Assembly: GCA_036557665.1 (NCBI GenBank)
Contig: DATBHG010000007.1
Location: forward strand, 1 to 64,000
Reading direction: 5' to 3'
Length of the DNA stretch: 64,000 bases
Source: VAZQ01 sp036557665
GTDB taxonomy: Bacteria > Pseudomonadota > Alphaproteobacteria > Rhizobiales > Xanthobacteraceae
Shown: positions 49,607 through 59,111 of the stretch, piece by piece
How the letters are laid out: every line of letters starts with the position of its first letter
How positions within the stretch are numbered: the first letter of the stretch is position 1
The notes under the pieces: model-generated
What the model saw: the letters and a program-made list of their open reading frames with translations, nothing else
What the model was told of the DNA's origin: nothing
Database searches by the model: none
Translations under genes and position numbers: made by a program

Positions 49607-50326
49607 ATGGCGCAGGTCGGCACCCCGACACCATTCGTTCTCGTTCACGGTGCCTGGCATGGCGGCTGGTGCTGGCGGCGTGTATCGGACGCCTTGCAGC
49701 GGCAAGGGCATAAGGTGTTCACGCCCACACTGACCGGGCTCGGCGAACGTTCCCACCTGATGAGCAAGGACATCGTCCTCGCGACCCATATCTCGGACGT
49801 CGTTAATGTGATCCGATGGGAGGACCTTTCCGGCATTTGCCTGGTCGCGCACTCCTATGGCGGCTGGCCCGTTTCCGGGGCCATCGAGCAGGTGGGGAAC
49901 CGGGTGGGGTCGGTGGTCTACCTCGACGCGTTCGTACCGGAGCATGGTCAGAAAGGACTCGATCTTGCGTCCGAGTTCAGTCGCGCCGGCATGATGCAGG
50001 CCATGGCCAAGGGCGAAATCTCGCATGGCCCACCGAAGGCCGAGGTCTTCCAGGTCAACGAGAACGACCGCGCCTGGGTGAACTCGAAGCTAACCCCGCA
50101 GCCGGTCGGGGTGTCCCTGCAGCCGATCAGCCTGGCCGGTGCGCGCGACAAAGTGGGGAAGAAAACCTATATCCGGGCTCCAATTTACCCGCAGCCGGCT
50201 TTCGACAAATACTACGCCGCGAAAAAAGCAGACCCGTCATGGCGTACCTACGAGGTTGATGGCGGACACGACGTGATGATCGACCGGCCCGATCGGCTGG
50301 TCGAGATTCTGCTCGAGCGCTTGTGA
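49607..50326 (+). CDS. Alpha/beta hydrolase, EstC/MenH-like
   Basis: 239 aa. Oxyanion motif VHGAWHGGWCW, nucleophile elbow AHSYGG, His in EVDGGHDVMIDRP. The HGAWHGGWCW start and late DGGHDVM are typical of the pyrethroid-hydrolase/salicylate-esterase/hydroxynitrile-lyase group. It is 18 bp after the kinase-ParB gene on the same strand and converges with yqeY. Substrate is unknown. Confidence 0.87.
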   Translation: MAQVGTPTPFVLVHGAWHGGWCWRRVSDALQRQGHKVFTPTLTGLGERSHLMSKDIVLATHISDVVNVIRWEDLSGICLVAHSYGGWPVSGAIEQVGNRVGSVVYLDAFVPEHGQKGLDLASEFSRAGMMQAMAKGEISHGPPKAEVFQVNENDRAWVNSKLTPQPVGVSLQPISLAGARDKVGKKTYIRAPIYPQPAFDKYYAAKKADPSWRTYEVDGGHDVMIDRPDRLVEILLERL

Positions 50327-50366
50327 ACAGGGACAGCCGACTTATACGGCCGACTCATCCTGCGAA

Positions 50367-50825
50367 TTACGACCCCACCAGCATCGTTTTGACCATCGTG
50401 CTGGCCTTGGCGAAATCCATTCTGCCCGCGTGCGCCTGTTTCAGGGCCGCCATCACCTTGCCCATGTCCTTGATGCCTTGCGCTCCGACCTGCTTTGCGG
50501 CTTCTGCGACTGCCGCTTTCACCTCCGCCTCGGACATCTGCTGCGGCAGATACGCGCTGATGATCTCTATCTCGCCGCGCTCCTTCTCGGCGAGCTCCTT
50601 GCGACCAGCCTTCTCGTAGATCTCCAGCGATTCCTGACGCTGCTTGATCATTCTCTGCATGAGTGCAAGCAAATCCTCATTGCCGAGCGACTCGCGCCCG
50701 CGCATCTGCGCCTCGATCTCGGCGTTCTTGATGGCCGCGATGATCAGGCGCAGCGCGGAGACGCGCCTCTGGTCCCGCGCCTTCATGGCGTGTTTCAGAG
50801 CAGTGTTGATCTCCTCACCCAGCAC
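50367..50825 (-). CDS. yqeY: GatB/YqeY domain protein
   Basis: 152 aa from GTG 50825; no ATG is available in frame upstream. Family pattern: INTALKHAMKARDQRRVSALRLIIAAIKNAEIE, then AEKERGEIEIISAYLPQQMSEAEV, and GAQGIKDMGKVMAALKQAHAGRMDF. It resembles the tRNA-binding tail of the GatB/aminoacyl-tRNA amidotransferase. It is divergent from carA with a 68-bp gap, an arrangement I recall as common in alphaproteobacteria. The precise role of YqeY is not established. Confidence 0.92.
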   Translation of the reverse strand: MLGEEINTALKHAMKARDQRRVSALRLIIAAIKNAEIEAQMRGRESLGNEDLLALMQRMIKQRQESLEIYEKAGRKELAEKERGEIEIISAYLPQQMSEAEVKAAVAEAAKQVGAQGIKDMGKVMAALKQAHAGRMDFAKASTMVKTMLVGS

Positions 50826-50893
50826 AGCTATGGCCTTGTCGTCCGCGGGCTCGAGCCCACCTATGTCGTCCGAAGGAACACGAATCCCGATTT

Positions 50894-52108
50894 ATGCTGT
50901 CGCCGCACGAGAAACAACCCGAGCATCCGGGCGGACAGCTCGCCTTTGAAGAGCGCAAGCCGACTGCGCTCCTCGCGCTCGCCGACGGAACCGTGCTCGA
51001 AGGCTTCGGCTTCGGCGCGATCGGGCATGCGGTCGGGGAGGTATGCTTCAACACCGCCATGACCGGTTATGAGGAGATCCTCACCGATCCCTCCTATGCC
51101 GGCCAGATCATTACCTTCACATTTCCCCATATCGGCAATGTGGGCACGAACGAGGACGACATCGAGACCGTCAATATGGCGGCGACCCCAGGAGCGCGCG
51201 GCGTCATTCTCAGCACCGCCATCACGCCGCCATCGAGCTATCGGGCAACGCGCCACCTCAACGACTGGCTCAAGGCACGCGGCGTGATCGGGCTTGGCGG
51301 GGTGGACACGCGAGCGCTCACGAGCCTCATCCGCGTCAAGGGCATGCCCAATGCGGCAATCGCCCATGCGCCCTCGGGTCAATTCGACTTGGAGCTCCTC
51401 AAGAAGGAAGCGCGCGAGTGGCCGGGGCTCGTCGGCATGGATCTGGTGCCCATGGTCACCTCGGGTCAGCGGTTCGAATGGGACCAGACCGGATGGGAAT
51501 GGGGCAAGGGTTACGGCCGCCTGCAAGAGGCGCAGTTCCATGTCGTTGCCATCGACTATGGGATCAAGCGCAATATTCTGCGCCAACTTGCCGGCAACGG
51601 CTGCAAAGTCACGGTCGTGCCCGCGCCTACGCCTGCCGCAGACATCATCGCGCTCGAGCCGGACGGGGTTTTTCTCTCCAATGGCCCCGGAGATCCTGCC
51701 GCCACGGGCAAATATGCGGTGCCGGTGATCCGGGAGATCATCGATAAAGGCATCCCCACCTTCGGCATCTGCCTCGGCCACCAGATGCTCGGCATCGCGG
51801 TTGGGGCCAAGACCGTCAAGATGCATCAGGGTCACCACGGCGCCAACCACCCGGTGAAGGATCTTGCGACCGGCAAGGTCGAGATCACGTCGATGAACCA
51901 CGGTTTCGCCGTGGACCGCGCTACTCTGCCGGCGGGCGTCGTTGAAACCCATGTGTCGCTGTTCGATGGCTCGAACTGCGGGCTTGCGCTCTCGGGCAAG
52001 CCGGTATTCTCGGTGCAATACCACCCCGAAGCATCACCCGGTCCGCGCGACAGCCATTATCTGTTCAGGCGGTTTACCGATCTGATCCGTCAAGCCCGGC
52101 ACGGGTGA
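50894..52108 (+). CDS. carA: Carbamoyl-phosphate synthase small subunit (glutaminase)
   Basis: 404 aa. It supplies ammonia from glutamine to CarB for arginine and pyrimidine synthesis. The N-terminal CPSase small-chain domain (LADGTVLEGFGFGAIGHAVGEV, FNTAMTGYEEILTDPSY) is followed by a class I glutamine amidotransferase with nucleophile Cys in FGICLGHQMLG and His/Glu in QYHPEASPGPRDS. carB is not in this window and the following gene is unrelated, so carB must lie elsewhere. No ribosome site is close to the ATG; AAGGAA is 16 nt upstream. Confidence 0.97.
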   Translation: MLSPHEKQPEHPGGQLAFEERKPTALLALADGTVLEGFGFGAIGHAVGEVCFNTAMTGYEEILTDPSYAGQIITFTFPHIGNVGTNEDDIETVNMAATPGARGVILSTAITPPSSYRATRHLNDWLKARGVIGLGGVDTRALTSLIRVKGMPNAAIAHAPSGQFDLELLKKEAREWPGLVGMDLVPMVTSGQRFEWDQTGWEWGKGYGRLQEAQFHVVAIDYGIKRNILRQLAGNGCKVTVVPAPTPAADIIALEPDGVFLSNGPGDPAATGKYAVPVIREIIDKGIPTFGICLGHQMLGIAVGAKTVKMHQGHHGANHPVKDLATGKVEITSMNHGFAVDRATLPAGVVETHVSLFDGSNCGLALSGKPVFSVQYHPEASPGPRDSHYLFRRFTDLIRQARHG

Positions 52109-52297
52109 GATCGGCGTCTCCAATGAGGTAGAGCCCATCATGGCCAGGCTGGGCGCCCGGCGGCAGGGCTATGCGCGTGCCGCGACCCGGGCAATCCACG
52201 GCTGATGTGAATGCACACGGCGGCACCGATTATTGGATTCCGGCTCTCCGTCGCCGGGCAAAACCGGCTCGGTCGGCCGGAGTGACAGGCACCTTGC

Positions 52298-52927
52298 CTA
52301 CAGCGGCTTGATCTCCACCTTGCGGAACTTGACTACGCCCTTGTCATTCGCAACGCCCTTGTCGTCCTTGAGCCCTAGGCCATGCTGAAGCGCGATCCGA
52401 CCGCTTGCAAATTTCGTGTCCTGTGCGCCGTCCACTGTTTTTTGCCCGTTGAGGATCACCGTAAAGCTCGAGCCCTTTGCGGTGATCTCGTAGACGTTCC
52501 ATTTGCCGGCGGCTTTCGGCATGGGCGACACCTTGGCGACATTGACAATCGCCCCGGTGCCATAGGTCGGGTCGGGCCGCCTGTCCCAGATGTTGACCTC
52601 ATAACCGGTGCTGCCGGTGATCTTTTCCGGATCGGTGCAGCGAATAAAGATGCCGCTGTTCGCGTCATCATCGACCCAGAACTCGGCCCTGAGCTGAAAG
52701 TCGCCATAGGTGTTCTTCGATACCAGAAAGCCGCTTCCTCGATCAGCGCTGGCAACTCCGTCCTCGATCCTCCAGTTGGCATTACCGATTTTGTTCCAGT
52801 TATCGAGGTTCTTCCCGTCGAGCAGCGTGACCCATCCCACTCCGGTCTGGGCGCGCAGCTGATGGGGATGAATGGCTACCCCGGCCAGAAACAGTGCAGC
52901 GCTGGCAAGAATTGTCCAGGTTTTCAT
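52298..52927 (-). CDS. Exported DUF1080 (3-keto-disaccharide hydrolase) protein
   Basis: About 209 aa from ATG 52927 with GGAAGGAC upstream; the frame is open to 53002. Signal peptide (TWTILASAALFLAGVAIHPH) followed by the DUF1080 lectin-like domain: GWVTLLDGKNLDNWNKIGNANWRIEDG, DFQLRAEFWVDDDANSGIFIRC, TGYEVNIWDRR, NVYEITAKGSSFTVILNG. The family includes glycosidase-like 3-keto-disaccharide hydrolases and binding modules. It lies 52 bp downstream of the LivJ-type binding-protein gene on the same strand. Confidence 0.88.
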   Translation of the reverse strand: MKTWTILASAALFLAGVAIHPHQLRAQTGVGWVTLLDGKNLDNWNKIGNANWRIEDGVASADRGSGFLVSKNTYGDFQLRAEFWVDDDANSGIFIRCTDPEKITGSTGYEVNIWDRRPDPTYGTGAIVNVAKVSPMPKAAGKWNVYEITAKGSSFTVILNGQKTVDGAQDTKFASGRIALQHGLGLKDDKGVANDKGVVKFRKVEIKPL

Positions 52928-52979
52928 ACGAATGTCCTTCCGACTTGCTCGAGCTCTTTTGCAAACGACTTTGCCAGCG

Positions 52980-54251
52980 TCAGGGCTTCTTTGCTTCGGC
53001 ATAAGGGTAGATCATCTTGCCGGAGGCGTACTCGCTCGGCCATACAATGACCTCGTGGGCCGTATCCTTGAACTGATCCACATTATTGCTGCTCACGTGC
53101 TGGAACTGGGTGAAGACGACGCGCGATTTCGTCCATTCGCCGTCCTTGCCGAAGGCAATCTCGCCGACCACGGTGCTGAAGGTGTGGCTGCGCATGTAGT
53201 TCGCGATCGCGGTTTGGTCGAGGCTCTTGGTGCCCTCGACCGCCTGACCCAGCACTTGGCCTGCGGCATAGCCCAGAGGGGCAAAGGCCCATCCGAGGGG
53301 ATCGATGCCTTCCTGCCGGGCGATGCTTTGATACTTGGCCAGCATTTCGAGCGTTCCAGCAAATACAAAGGCCGGTGCCGGCAGGAAGATCTCGTTATTG
53401 ATGATACCGTTCATCAACGGGCCAAGCTGCGCCTTGATGGGCGTGACCAGGAGCCCGATGAAGGTGCCGCCAAACATCTTGGGGCTGACCCCGATCTCAT
53501 TGGCGGCACGCACGATGCCGACCGAATCCGGCGGGTAAGCCGCAACGTATATGATGTCGGGATTGAGCGCGTTCACCGCCCGCATGATCGGCGTGTAGTC
53601 GGTGGTGGACGGCGGATAGCGCACGTCCGCCACGGTTTCGAAGCCGCCGGCCTGCTTGATGCTCTGCCGCGCTCCATCGGCGGCATTCTGTGCAAATTCC
53701 GCATCCGCCGCGACGATCGCGACTGTCTTCGGTTTGGGCGTTGCCGCCGCGGCAAGCTGGAAGAAACCAAAGGCGAAGGCCTTCTGCGGCTCCGGCCCGG
53801 TCGGCAGCATGGAGAAGTACTGATCGTAGTGGAACTTGCTGTTGGCGGCATTGGCGAGGATGCCGATGGTGGTCTTCTTGTACTGCATCAGCACCGGAAT
53901 GGCAGGCGCGACCATGTTGGTGGCATACGGACCGAGCAGAAGGTCGACCTTGTCCACTTCGATGAGCTTGGTATAGAGCTGCGGGACATTGGTCGGATTG
54001 CTCTGGTCATCGTAGAAGACCAGCTCAACTTGCCGTCCGAGCAGGCCCCCTTTCGCATTGACATCGTCGCGCCAGATCTTGAGCGCCGCGAGCACCTGCT
54101 TGCCGATCGGCGCCACCCCGCCGGTCAATGCCATGGTCATGCCGATCCTGACTGGATCGGCCGCTCGCGCCGCGTTCGGCAGGATCAGCACGCAAAGCAT
54201 GAGCAATGCCGAAAGCGTGCGAGCGCGTATACCGAGCTGGAAATTGCGCAT
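52980..54251 (-). CDS. Branched-chain amino acid-type (LivJ) solute-binding protein
   Basis: About 423 aa from ATG 54251, preceded by GGGAGGAG; an open frame reaches 54518 but without family sequence. Signal peptide (RARTLSALLMLCVLILPNAARAAD), then the type I periplasmic fold: IGMTMALTGGVAPIGKQVLAALKIW, LIEVDKVDLLLGPYATNM, ADAEFAQNAADGARQ, NPDIIYVAAYPPDSVGIVRAANE. No Liv permease or ATPase genes are nearby, so it is an orphan or supplies a distant transporter. Such proteins in this group often bind aromatic or small organic acids. Confidence 0.88.
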   Translation of the reverse strand: MRNFQLGIRARTLSALLMLCVLILPNAARAADPVRIGMTMALTGGVAPIGKQVLAALKIWRDDVNAKGGLLGRQVELVFYDDQSNPTNVPQLYTKLIEVDKVDLLLGPYATNMVAPAIPVLMQYKKTTIGILANAANSKFHYDQYFSMLPTGPEPQKAFAFGFFQLAAAATPKPKTVAIVAADAEFAQNAADGARQSIKQAGGFETVADVRYPPSTTDYTPIMRAVNALNPDIIYVAAYPPDSVGIVRAANEIGVSPKMFGGTFIGLLVTPIKAQLGPLMNGIINNEIFLPAPAFVFAGTLEMLAKYQSIARQEGIDPLGWAFAPLGYAAGQVLGQAVEGTKSLDQTAIANYMRSHTFSTVVGEIAFGKDGEWTKSRVVFTQFQHVSSNNVDQFKDTAHEVIVWPSEYASGKMIYPYAEAKKP

Positions 54252-54575
54252 GTTCCCTACTCCTCCCATGACGCCTGATTGCCGCGCTTGTTTATTTCCA
54301 GGACAGTTTAGTGGAGTGGGTTCGCCGCACAAGTCGGCTGGGTCGGCCGGTTGGGATGGCCTAACCTGCCGCAATCGAGGGACATCTGCGGCCGCTTGGC
54401 TGCGATCCGATGGGGGTCGCCGGCGAGCGGTGGATGGCGGCTCGCTTTCAGCTTTGCAGCCTGAGGAGATTGTCTCTCCTGTCCGGACCGGGACCTCTGA
54501 TGCTCCCAAGGCCGGCATTCCGGCTACAGCGCGATTTGCGGGATCGCGCGCATCATACGAGCGCTGGCTTCCAGG
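54252..54575. other. Intergenic, no gene seen
   Basis: About 320 bp between the LivJ-type gene start and the end of the molybdenum hydroxylase operon. It presumably contains the promoter of the former. Near 54471-54482 a short GGAGA...TCTCC hairpin is visible; no T-run. Confidence 0.45.
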
Positions 54576-55394
54576 TCACACAATTGCCCCGGCTGTTCCC
54601 GCCAGGCAATGTTCAACGGCACGAGCTGCCAATTCGGGAATGACATGCGCCCGGAACGCGGCGCTGCCGTTGATATCGCTGATCAGGTCATCGGCCGGCA
54701 GTTTTATCGCCCGAGCCGTTTGCGGGGTGAATGCCGCCGCAAGTGCCGTCTCGATCGGCCCGCATCGAAACGCATGATCGGCTGCGCCCGTCACTCCCAC
54801 CCGAACTGTTGCGCCGCTCCTCGCGATGAACACTCCCACAATGCTGAAGCGGGATGAGGAATTGATGAACTTGATGTAGGCGGCCGCATCGGGCGGCGGA
54901 AAGCTGACCGCTACGATTACTTCGGTTGATGCGAGCGCCGTCGCAAACGTGCCGAGGATGAAATCACCGGCCTTGATGTCGCGACAATTGGTATGAACCG
55001 TAGCATCGAGCGCGAGGACCGATGATGGATAGCAGGCCGCCGGATCATTGTGCGCCAACGAGCCTCCGATGGTCCCACGATTTCGCACCAGCGGATCTCC
55101 GATGCCGCCGGCGAGTTGCGCAAGGGCCGGGATTTTGCTCCTGACAAGTCCGGATCGCGACACGGCGAAATGCGTGGCCATCGCCCCAATGCGCAGGCGC
55201 CCATCGGTCTCTTCGATCGTCTTCAGCGCGTCGATCCTGCCCAGATCGATCAGAGCGGACGGATTGGCAAGACGCTGGCGCATGACCGGGACGATGCTCA
55301 TGCCTCCGGCGAGCAGCTTGCTATCGGTGAGCCCGTCGAGTGCCTTGCAGGCTTCTTCCAGCGTCGCAGGGCGGCGGTACTCGAATGCGTGCAT
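54576..55394 (-). CDS. Molybdenum hydroxylase FAD subunit (CoxM/CutM type)
   Basis: 272 aa FAD-binding subunit of the xanthine-dehydrogenase/CO-dehydrogenase superfamily. FAD motifs: LLAGGMSIVPVMRQRLANPSALIDL and GTIGGSLAHNDPAACYPS, with LRIGAMATH in between. It carries electrons from the [2Fe-2S] subunit to an acceptor. It is last of a three-gene operon in the order L-S-M, 12 bp after the S gene. Confidence 0.92.
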   Translation of the reverse strand: MHAFEYRRPATLEEACKALDGLTDSKLLAGGMSIVPVMRQRLANPSALIDLGRIDALKTIEETDGRLRIGAMATHFAVSRSGLVRSKIPALAQLAGGIGDPLVRNRGTIGGSLAHNDPAACYPSSVLALDATVHTNCRDIKAGDFILGTFATALASTEVIVAVSFPPPDAAAYIKFINSSSRFSIVGVFIARSGATVRVGVTGAADHAFRCGPIETALAAAFTPQTARAIKLPADDLISDINGSAAFRAHVIPELAARAVEHCLAGTAGAIV

Positions 55395-55406
55395 GCCCAG
55401 CTCCGC

Positions 55407-55895
55407 TCAGCTTGGCGAAACGTTACGCATCGCTCTGGCGCCGGCTGCGATCGCCTTGACGATGTTGTAGTAGCCGGTGCACCGGCAAAGGTTGCCCTCG
55501 AGATTGTGCCGGATCGTTTCTTCGCTCAGCTCGTGGCCTTCACGTCGTACAAGGTCGAGCGCGCTCATTATCATTCCGGGCGTGCAAAACCCGCACTGCA
55601 GCGCATGGTGCTGGTGAAAGGCGGCCTGCATTGGATGCAGCTCGCTGCCGGTCGCAACCGATTCGATGGTTTTCACCTCGCAGCCGTCCGCCTGAACGGC
55701 GAACAGCGTGCACGAGCGCAGGGCTACGCCGTCGACGTGAACCGTGCAGGCGCCGCACTGGCTGGTATCGCAGCCGACATGAGTGCCGGTGAGGCCGAGA
55801 TGCTCGCGCAGGAGCTCGACAAGAGAGCAGCGTGGCTCAACCTCCCCGAGGACGGGTTTGCCATTCACGATTAGAGAAATGCTTACCGTCGCCAC
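55407..55895 (-). CDS. Molybdenum hydroxylase [2Fe-2S] subunit (CoxS type)
   Basis: 162 aa carrying two [2Fe-2S] clusters. The N-terminal plant-type cluster is in VGCDTSQCGACTVHVDG with its last Cys in LRSCTLF; the second is in CGFCTPGMI and GNLCRCTGYYNI. The start directly abuts the large-subunit stop, so the two are translationally coupled. Confidence 0.95.
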   Translation of the reverse strand: MATVSISLIVNGKPVLGEVEPRCSLVELLREHLGLTGTHVGCDTSQCGACTVHVDGVALRSCTLFAVQADGCEVKTIESVATGSELHPMQAAFHQHHALQCGFCTPGMIMSALDLVRREGHELSEETIRHNLEGNLCRCTGYYNIVKAIAAGARAMRNVSPS

Positions 55896-58268
55896 CTATG
55901 CCTTCCCCGGCGAGGCTGACGCAATCGCCCGCCAGACCGCATAAGGCGTAATCGGCAGCTCGATGCTGCGCACTCCGAGATGCCAGAGCGCGTCGACGAC
56001 GGCGTTGCCGATCGCTGCCGGCGGCCCGATCGTTCCGGTTTCGCTTCCTCCCTTGACGCCGAGCGGATTGCTCGGGGCGGGCACGCAGACGTAATCGGAT
56101 TGCAACGGCGGCATGTCGCTCGCGCGAGGCATTGCGTAGTCCATGAATGTCCCGGTCAGAAGCTGGCCGTCCTGGGGATCGTAGATGACATGCTCCATCA
56201 TCGCCTGACCGATGCCCTGACCCAAGCCGCCGTGCACCTGGCCTTCGATGATCATGGGATTGATTATCGTGCCGCAGTCGTCGACGGTATAATATTCGCG
56301 GATTTTTACCCGGCCGATGCGCTCGTCCACCAAGACCACGGCAAGATGCATGGCCTGCGGATCATTGAGGTCCGGTGGGTCATAGAAAATCGTACATTCG
56401 AGTCCAGGGGTAAAGCCGGGGTCTGAGGGATAGCTGGCGCCGTGATAGGCCGCATCTGCGACCTCGGCGAACGAGATTTTGCGATTGGCTCCCGTCACGG
56501 AAAACAACGAGCTCTCATACTCGAGATCCTCGGGGCCGCATTCGAGGAGATGGGCGGCGAGGCGCCGGGCCTTGGTGAGCACCGTTTCACTCGCGCGATA
56601 GATTGCCGTGCCGCCGACTGATGCGGATCGCGAGCCCCAGGTTCCATTCCCGTAGGGCACCTGATCGGTGTCGCCCTGAACGAGCGTGATATCCTCTATC
56701 GGCAGGCCCAGGCGATCCGCAGCGATCTGCGCGAAGGTGATGCTGTGGCCCTGGCCGTGGGAATGGCTGCCGCTGAGCACGGTGACCTTGCCGTCGGAAT
56801 GCACACGGACGGTCGCCGATTCATACCCGCCATGCAGACCCCCTCGCGTCGAGAGTTGCCGGCTCGGACCGGTGCCGGACTTGTCGAGGAAGGCAGCGAT
56901 GCCGATGCCCATGAGCCTGCCCTGCTTGCGCAGCTCGAGCTGCTCCCGCCGCAGCTCCTTGTATTTCGCCATCTCGACGAGGCGGTCCAGCAGCGCGGGC
57001 GGGTTCCCGCAATCATACACGCGGCCAACGGGGGTCTTGTAAGGAAAATCTGAGCTTTGCAGGAGATTGCGTCGCCGGATTTCGACGACGTCGATTCCCA
57101 TCTCGCGGGCAGCGTTCTCGATCAGCCGCTCGTTGACCCACGTCGCCTCGGGCCGACCGGAGCCCCGATACGCATCGATCGGCACCGTATTGGTGTAAAC
57201 GGTGCGAACCCGCAGATCGAGCGCGGGCGTCGTATACAGGCCGGTAATGGTCTGCGGATAGGAGTTCCCCGGGATGCTGGGGGCGAAGTTGCTGAGATAA
57301 CCGCCGAGACACGCAATCGTGTCGACCTGCAGGGCTAGTATTTTCCCGTCGGCGCCAAGCGCCATGCTGGCCTGCGTTGCGTGATCCCGCGCTTGCGTGT
57401 CGGACTGCAGGGTCTCGCTGCGCGTTGCGGTCCATTTTACCGGTCGCGCCAGCTCACGCGACATCCAGACAACGGTGGACACCTCGACGTGGAAATTCAC
57501 CTTGTTGCCAAAGCCACCGCCGACATCGGGTGCGATCACGCGCAACTTTTGCTCGGGGATGTCGAGGGCGTACTTGCAGATCCAACGCCGCAGCATGTGG
57601 GGCACCTGCGTGGTTGCCCACAGCGTGCAATGGTCCGTTTCCGGCTCGTAGCTCGCGAGGTAGCAGCGCGGCTCCAGCGGATTCCCCGCCAGGCGATTGC
57701 TCTCGAGCGTCAACGCAGTGACGTGGGCCGCGCGAGCGAACGACCGCCTCGCATAAGCCGGATCCCCGCGCAGGATTTCGCTTATCAGGTTGCTTCCCAA
57801 CTGCTCGTGGACCACGGGCGCGCCGTCATCGAGCGCGCGCGCAGTAACGCTGATAGTCGCAAGCGGCTCGTATTCGACCTCGACGGCATCGAGCGCGTCG
57901 AGCGCCTGGTAACGGGTCTCGGCGACCACCGCCGCAACGACATCCCCCACATGGTGAACTTCGCCTGTCGCAAAAGCTGGCCGCAGCACCTCCTGCATGG
58001 GCCGGCCATCAGAGGAGGGCATCGGATGGACGCAAACCAGCATGCCGTGACCGGCCTTGGCCCAATCCTGCGCGGTGACGATGCGCAGAACGCCAGCGCA
58101 TTTCAGCGCCTGGCTCGCATCGAGGCGCACGATGCGTGCGTGCGCGTGTGGACTGCGCAGAAAACCTGCAAACGCGCAGCGCGGCAGCTTGATGTCGTCG
58201 ACGTATTTTCCCTTTCCGGTCAGGAACCGGAAATCCTCGGGGCGAGGCAGCGGCTTTCCAACATACAT
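55896..58268 (-). CDS. Molybdenum hydroxylase large subunit (CoxL form II type)
   Basis: About 790 aa from ATG 58268 (MYVGKPLPRPEDFRFLTGKG, the usual family start); the frame is open to 58367. Mo-cofactor contacts include DVGGGFGNK and GQGHSITFAQIA, and the active-site loop is AYRGSGRPEA. True CO dehydrogenase (form I) has AYxCSFR; AYRGSGR is the form II type, whose substrates are N-heterocycles, aldehydes or unknown. It is first in the L-S-M operon. The accessory coxDEF maturation genes are not in this window. Confidence 0.93.
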   Translation of the reverse strand: MYVGKPLPRPEDFRFLTGKGKYVDDIKLPRCAFAGFLRSPHAHARIVRLDASQALKCAGVLRIVTAQDWAKAGHGMLVCVHPMPSSDGRPMQEVLRPAFATGEVHHVGDVVAAVVAETRYQALDALDAVEVEYEPLATISVTARALDDGAPVVHEQLGSNLISEILRGDPAYARRSFARAAHVTALTLESNRLAGNPLEPRCYLASYEPETDHCTLWATTQVPHMLRRWICKYALDIPEQKLRVIAPDVGGGFGNKVNFHVEVSTVVWMSRELARPVKWTATRSETLQSDTQARDHATQASMALGADGKILALQVDTIACLGGYLSNFAPSIPGNSYPQTITGLYTTPALDLRVRTVYTNTVPIDAYRGSGRPEATWVNERLIENAAREMGIDVVEIRRRNLLQSSDFPYKTPVGRVYDCGNPPALLDRLVEMAKYKELRREQLELRKQGRLMGIGIAAFLDKSGTGPSRQLSTRGGLHGGYESATVRVHSDGKVTVLSGSHSHGQGHSITFAQIAADRLGLPIEDITLVQGDTDQVPYGNGTWGSRSASVGGTAIYRASETVLTKARRLAAHLLECGPEDLEYESSLFSVTGANRKISFAEVADAAYHGASYPSDPGFTPGLECTIFYDPPDLNDPQAMHLAVVLVDERIGRVKIREYYTVDDCGTIINPMIIEGQVHGGLGQGIGQAMMEHVIYDPQDGQLLTGTFMDYAMPRASDMPPLQSDYVCVPAPSNPLGVKGGSETGTIGPPAAIGNAVVDALWHLGVRSIELPITPYAVWRAIASASPGKA

Positions 58269-58387
58269 TCCATGTCCAGCGTTATCTGCACTTCGATTCA
58301 GCGCAGGCAAATTCCCTTCGCATCCGGTCGCCCGCCGAGAGCGGCAGACAATCCTTCCCGCTCGCAAATCCGGTCAAAGCGCAATTC

Positions 58388-59062
58388 TTACTGCTCGAAA
58401 ACCTGGACCCGGATCGGCTTCGGATGGAAGCCCTTGGAGCTGCCCAGCTTGCCGCTGCCGGGGTCGCAGCTCGCCGCGCACAGACAATTCATTTCCGCGC
58501 GCAGATCGATGTGCGGGACCGGGTCGAACAGCTCCTTGTGCTTGGAGAAAACCGCCCAGATCAGGTTACCCTTCTCGTCGAGCTCCATGTGCTGACCGAT
58601 GTTCAGCGGAGCCGGGATGTCGAGCGGCACGATGGGATAGTTCTGCAGCGCCGTCATGATGTTCTCGTAGCAGCCCCACAGCGGCAGATCCTCGCGGCAG
58701 GTGATGCCCGCTTCGGGGTACAGCTTGTTCCAGGGAGGCAGGTGCCTGCGGTTCCAGCGGCTCGTGTACGAGCATTCGCTGCACATCCCATACTGAAGGT
58801 CGTGGGTCCCTTTGAACGTGTCCTCCACGATGGTCATCATCGGGGTATTCGTCTTCGCGAGCAGCTGGTCGCCCTTGCTCAAATAGATCTTGCCCTGGTT
58901 CGCCTTGGTCCGCGCCTGATCGAACCGCTCGGAGAGGTTGTCGAGGTTGAACACGACGAAGTCCACGATGGACTGAAACGTGATGCGAGCCCGCTGGCCT
59001 TTTTTCATCTCCCAGGCATGCCCACTGTTTACCCGCACAGTCTTGTCATGCAGCGCTTGCAT
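58388..59062 (-). CDS. DUF1989 (urea carboxylase-associated) family protein
   Basis: 224 aa. Family blocks: VRVNSGHAWEMKKGQRARI, IVDFVVFNLDNLSERFDQART, TFKGTHDLQYGMCSECSY, CREDLPLWGCYENI, DIPAPLNIGQHMELDEKGNL, and a C-terminal NCLCAASCDPGSGK. Cys and His are conserved, so a metal site is plausible. The family is linked in other bacteria with urea or guanidine carboxylation and related nitrogen use. It lies 120 bp upstream of the molybdenum hydroxylase operon, same strand, suggesting a shared nitrogen-containing substrate. Confidence 0.9.
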   Translation of the reverse strand: MQALHDKTVRVNSGHAWEMKKGQRARITFQSIVDFVVFNLDNLSERFDQARTKANQGKIYLSKGDQLLAKTNTPMMTIVEDTFKGTHDLQYGMCSECSYTSRWNRRHLPPWNKLYPEAGITCREDLPLWGCYENIMTALQNYPIVPLDIPAPLNIGQHMELDEKGNLIWAVFSKHKELFDPVPHIDLRAEMNCLCAASCDPGSGKLGSSKGFHPKPIRVQVFEQ

Positions 59063-59111
59063 CGGCTTTTTTCCTTCAATTCATCTCGGCATTTTCGCCC
59101 GCCTATGACTT

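Noticed and set aside
55896..58268. True aerobic CO dehydrogenase
   Set aside because: The active-site loop reads AYRGSGR (form II) and lacks the Cys of AYxCSFR required for form I.
57381..58595. Long (404-codon) plus-strand frame opposite the molybdenum hydroxylase large subunit
   Set aside because: Antisense shadow; the minus strand encodes all family motifs.
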